From Campylorhamphus procurvoides (taxonomy: Eukaryota; Chordata; Aves; Passeriformes; Dendrocolaptidae), in NCBI GenBank assembly GCA_013396655.1, contig WBMV01006452.1, forward strand, positions 814,411 to 878,410: a DNA stretch of 64,000 bases. Reading direction: 5' to 3'. Shown piece after piece: positions 60,829-64,000 of the stretch (positions are counted from its first letter, which is position 1; every line of letters begins with the position of its first letter). Under the pieces are notes generated by a model, which saw only the letters and a program-made list of their open reading frames with translations, searched no databases and was not told the DNA's origin. The position numbers and the translations under genes are program-made.

Positions 60829-60859
60829 AGGCACACCTAACTGGTCATTAGGTGTGCTT
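60829..60859. repeat. short perfect inverted repeat of T-box-like half-sites
   Basis: GCACACCTAA (60831-60840) and TTAGGTGTGC (60848-60857) are exact reverse complements around the 7-nt loop CTGGTCA. Outer bases add a G-T and an A-T pair. Each arm contains the T-box half-site core AGGTGTG in opposite orientation. It could be a DNA-binding site for a T-box dimer or an RNA hairpin. Confidence 0.8.
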
Positions 60860-61000
60860 TAGCCTCGCAGCAGAGGTGTTGTCCTCGGCAAAGGCACACC
60901 AGAGATCTGCAGGGAGCACCCCAGCGTGCCCAGGTACAAGAGCATACCGAGGAGCCTGGATGATCCATCAGGGCCCTGGGAAGCAGCAGCTCGTGGCTGC

Positions 61001-61183
61001 CAGGGAAAGGTCCAAGGAGACAGCAAAGTGTAGTTACAAATTGTTGTGCTTCCCGGGTTAGTGATGCTGTTGGGGGATAGGAGAAGGTAATAAGCAGAAT
61101 TTTCTAGGAAGCACGCTGGAAATAAGGTACTAAGAAAAGTCACTGAAAATGTCAGGCAAGCCAACAGGGAAAGGTCCAAGGAG
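61001..61183 (+). repeat. 19-bp direct repeat pair
   Basis: CAGGGAAAGGTCCAAGGAG occurs exactly at 61001-61019 and again at 61165-61183, an offset of 164 bp. The bases between are not otherwise repeated. Confidence 0.9.
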
Positions 61184-61490
61184 CAAGCAAAAGCACAGCA
61201 TATACTTTTTCATCTATTCAATCTGACCCTGGGCCCGGTGCCACAATCTTTTTAAGGTTAGTGGTGGGAAAGCTGCCTTTTGAATGTTTGCAGAGGCCTA
61301 TTAACATCCTGTGCTGAGGAACCTTAAACCCCAGGTAGTATTTCAGAGGAAATGGACAGCACAAAACACAGACTGAAAATTAACCACAGCAGACCCCAGG
61401 CCTAAATAAGTTCCACTAGCCCTTTCTGAAATCACTTAAAGGCTTTCCTTCCAGTTGGACTCCTGCCCAACCACTTTAATAGGTGCAGCA

Positions 61491-61660
61491 GGCAGGGGGG
61501 AAAAAAAAAGGGGGGGAGAAGAAAGAAGAGAAAAATAAAAGGGAAAAAGAAACCTATTTGGCCCAGTAATTTAAACATTCTTTGCAAAATAATAATAAAG
61601 CAAAAAAAAGAAAAAAGAAATAAAATAAAACAGTTTAACAAAAATTGCAAGTGTAGCAGG
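61491..61660 (+). repeat. homopurine tract and A-rich low complexity
   Basis: From 61494 to 61552 the plus strand is purine only, apart from one T at 61536, with G6, A9 and G7 runs. It is followed by AATAATAATAAAG and A-rich units to about 61640. A potential H-DNA/triplex former. A poly-F/L minus frame here is an artefact. Confidence 0.8.
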
Positions 61661-62331
61661 ATTGGGAGGGTAACTTGGTGAAATTCTCTGCGGATGGCTG
61701 CAAACCTCTAATGGAAAGTTGTGTAAGTGGCTGAGGCCAAAGTAGGCATTAATTACAATGAAAAATCAGTTTAGTGCAGGCCACAACTAAATTGGAAGCT
61801 GGTCCTCTAGGTAAAACAAAGAAAGTGAACAGAAGCTTTAGATTTGATTACATGGCAATACAAGAAAAATGTGCTGTATGTTGTCTATTATTAAAGCTGC
61901 TTTTGGGCCTTCTGTGTGCGCCTAAGGGATTTTAATAAAAAATTAGTAATAACCCTGCTGCCCTGGCTCACTGCAGCTTTTGGCGTGTTTGTGGGTACAA
62001 GGCTAGTTCTGCAGTACAAATTAAGTCACTTTAGACAAGCAACCTTGAAAGCATTATGTGATAGCAAAGTTCAAGCAGCACACTTCGACTCTAAGAGGAC
62101 ACAGTCCCTTACTGGAGGCCAGCTCTGGGTTTAGAGGCTGAAATACATTTTCATCAGGAAAGAAACCCTACAACTGCTATATTTGTCTGTGATTATTCTT
62201 GGCTGCACTAGAAATACATATCCAGGTTCATAAACACTATATAAGGGTATAAAATAGTGCAAAAAGGTGAGTTAATGGGGAAAAGTCACCAATAACAGAT
62301 TTTTTTTTTTAACAAATGCCAACTCTATAAC
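61661..62331. promoter_or_regulatory. possible conserved noncoding block
   Basis: AT-rich, largely non-repetitive, with GCATTAATTACAATG near 61746 and GATTTTAATAAAAAATTAG near 61928. All frames are short. Weak candidate. A T10 run at 62301-62310 closes the block. Confidence 0.3.
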
Positions 62332-62332
62332 N
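62332..62332. other. undetermined base (N)
   Basis: A single ambiguous base in the assembly, just after a T10 run and an A-rich stretch, where short-read calls are often poor. Confidence 0.95.
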
Positions 62333-63780
62333 ATCAGATTCACACAGAGTGTGTCAGGTTGACAATTTGGCAACTCTCATCCTAAACCTAGTGGCTCCAG
62401 GAGGTGTTCCTGGGGTGGGTGATGTTAACAGGCATGTGCAGACAGGGGCTTCTACTTTCCATCAATGTGACAGGGATAATGATGTCCCTGAGTGCCGTGA
62501 CAAGGAAAAGGGGCTCCTCTCTGCACTGTGACCTAGATGTGACCAAGAGGAGTGTTGGGAAAAACAACCTTGTGACACAGATGAGTTGGGCTTCCAAATC
62601 CCTTTATCCCAGTCACATGTGGCCACATGCATGGGTTCATGTCACCGTGTGCCATGTGGTCCTGACTCAGACCAACACCTTCCCTCTTTCCAGCTGCACA
62701 TTCCATGTTTTGCAGAGCCAGGCAAGGCTGCCACAAGAAAGGACTACCCCAGTTTACTGTTTTGATGACCAGCAGAGCTGTTTTACAGCACATAACCCAC
62801 AGAGAACCCAATTGCTTAAAAGAAGGTGTGACACGAACGCTGAAAGGTGGCTTTTTTCTGAAAACAAAGCAAAACCAACACAGCAAACCTCCAAGTCCCT
62901 CCAGAGCAGAGGAGCACTGGGGGTGGGTGGCTCATCCCCATTATGCACAGATTGCCACCATTGCATCCTCATCTCCATGAGAGGATGAGCAGAGGCAGAA
63001 GGGATTTTCTTGGGAAAACCTGCTGGGACTCAGCACAGGTAGTTCATGCAGGTTGTACAGCACTAAGGGAAGAGATTGGGAAAACCAATCCATGGTGCTG
63101 AACATTTCCCAGCAGCATTCCTGAGCTGCCTGTGCAGCCTTTTAATCCATCCCAAGTGATGGTTTGCAGTGGCAGCATCCAGTGCCAACACCAGCCCGAC
63201 AGGTAAACTCCACGGCTGGCAAGCCAGGAATGGGAGCTGCCAGTGAATGAACAGACCTGATGCAGCTGGAGTGCTAAAAACCCCAAAACAGTCCTCTTTA
63301 TGTACAACATACATATCTATAGATACACACACATTTTGCAGTATCTCTGAGCTTGAAATGTGTGAATGCATCAGTGCTTGCAGACTTCCCTGGAAGGTAC
63401 ACACGAGTCCCTTCTCTTTCTTTCCAAACCTGTTTACTTTTCCTAACGAAAAGCTGCAGCCTTTGGAGGCCGCCTGGCACCACATCTGCTCAGCGAGTGC
63501 AGAAGTGGCCTCCAGAATCAAGTCTCTTTCTCCAGCATCTCTTATTCTAAGATCTGTGAAAAAACAACATGGAAAAAGAAAAAATAAGGGGGTGGGGGGG
63601 AGGGAAACCACCAAAAACTTTTGTCTGTGGATTCAAAAGAGCCCTCTTCGTGCCAGATTCATCCACATTAAACCGGTCACGACCTTCCAGGTGTCTTTAA
63701 GGTTGAAGTGTTTGCTGGACCATTTAAAGCTCCTCTCCTGGGCTCCTGCGACCCTCCTGACATGGAGAGCCGGGCTTTTA
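62333..63780. other. noncoding stretch with chance open frames
   Basis: Frames of 194 (62404-62988 plus), 183 (63063-63614 minus) and 180 codons (63247-63789 plus) overlap opposite-strand frames. None has a recognisable domain. A G-rich run lies at 63590-63603. No gene is called. Confidence 0.4.
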
Positions 63781-64000
63781 AGAGTGTAGCCACCTTGTCA
63801 ATGCTCCGAGGTCACTAATAGCCTGCCTTGGGCCTTCCAGCGGGTCGCGTTCGGCTTGCTAGCCCAGCACAAAGGAAAAGGAGAGGCAAGATGGGGAGGG
63901 GGGATAATTATCATTCTTCCTCTCCACCCCCCCCTCTCCAGGCTGAGAGTTATGCTCCATGTCACTGTGTTAATGCGCTTGCATCCAGGGAGACACATAA
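63781..64000. promoter_or_regulatory. possible conserved noncoding block at the window edge
   Basis: CpGs at 63807, 63841-63851 and 63976, with GGATAATTATCATTC (63902-63916, containing the palindrome GATAATTATC) and GTTAATGCGCTTGC. The block is cut by the window end, so its extent is unknown. Confidence 0.3.

Larger units (their letters stand above)
60292..61490. other. noncoding stretch with small repeats
   Basis: Apart from the hairpin at 60829-60859 and the 19-bp direct repeats, I see overlapping frames of 90-106 codons with no recognisable product. Confidence 0.45.

Noticed and set aside
62404..63789. Three frames of 180-194 codons
   Set aside because: They overlap opposite-strand frames and show no recognisable protein features.
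1..64000. tRNA, rRNA, CRISPR arrays, insertion sequences, bacterial operons
   Set aside because: Looked for on both strands by eye. No cloverleaf B-box, spaced repeats or transposase frames were seen.

Overview
This window looks like avian nuclear DNA. The clearest clue is a truncated CR1 LINE 3' end near 7.1 kb, with the bird-type terminal motif that resembles ATTCTATG repeats. Other clues are low CpG outside short islands and abundant short A/T homopolymers. I found no prokaryotic features: no gene packing, operons, CRISPR array or IS element. No open frame exceeds 210 codons, and none of the long ones reads as a recognisable protein. I did no alignment or search, so species and chromosome are unknown.

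The window is best read as a gene desert, or possibly very large introns, in a regulatory landscape. It alternates between two textures. One is GC-moderate, apparently neutral sequence, at about 8.9-10.5, 15.8-17.0, 17.4-18.8, 22.5-24.4, 29.5-31.5, 39.4-40.9, 44.6-47.4, 48-51, 53-55.4, 56.3-57.6, 58-61.4 and 62.3-63.8 kb. The other is compact AT-rich blocks that keep scattered CpGs and carry homeodomain, POU, RUNX and E-box words. These lie at about 10.8-11.3, 12.1-12.5, 13.7-15.7, 17.0-17.4, 18.8-19.5, 20.5-21.2, 25.9-26.6, 27.3-27.8, 28.9-29.5, 35.5-36.0, 41.0-41.7, 42.6-43.7, 43.9-44.6, 47.4-47.9, 51.4-52.3, 55.5-56.3, 57.6-58.0, 61.7-62.3 and 63.8-64.0 kb. This texture is typical of conserved noncoding elements around vertebrate developmental genes, but calling them conserved is inference.

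Two stretches resemble exons. One is a 142-bp minus-strand candidate internal exon (28028-28169) with good splice sites. The other is a weaker plus-strand candidate terminal exon (60065-60291). Two short CpG-rich patches could be orphan islands or promoters. The one at 15.38-15.58 kb lies inside a long AT-rich block. The one at 52.04-52.17 kb is followed by a CCAAT box and a near-consensus RFX X-box.

The most unusual structures are a near-palindrome of about 165 bp at 34.83-34.99 kb, a perfect 10-bp inverted repeat of T-box-like half-sites at 60.83 kb, and a cluster of three potential G-quadruplexes at 14.27-14.55 kb. Interspersed repeats are strikingly scarce, with one confident CR1 fragment in 64 kb. 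There is one undetermined base, at 62332.
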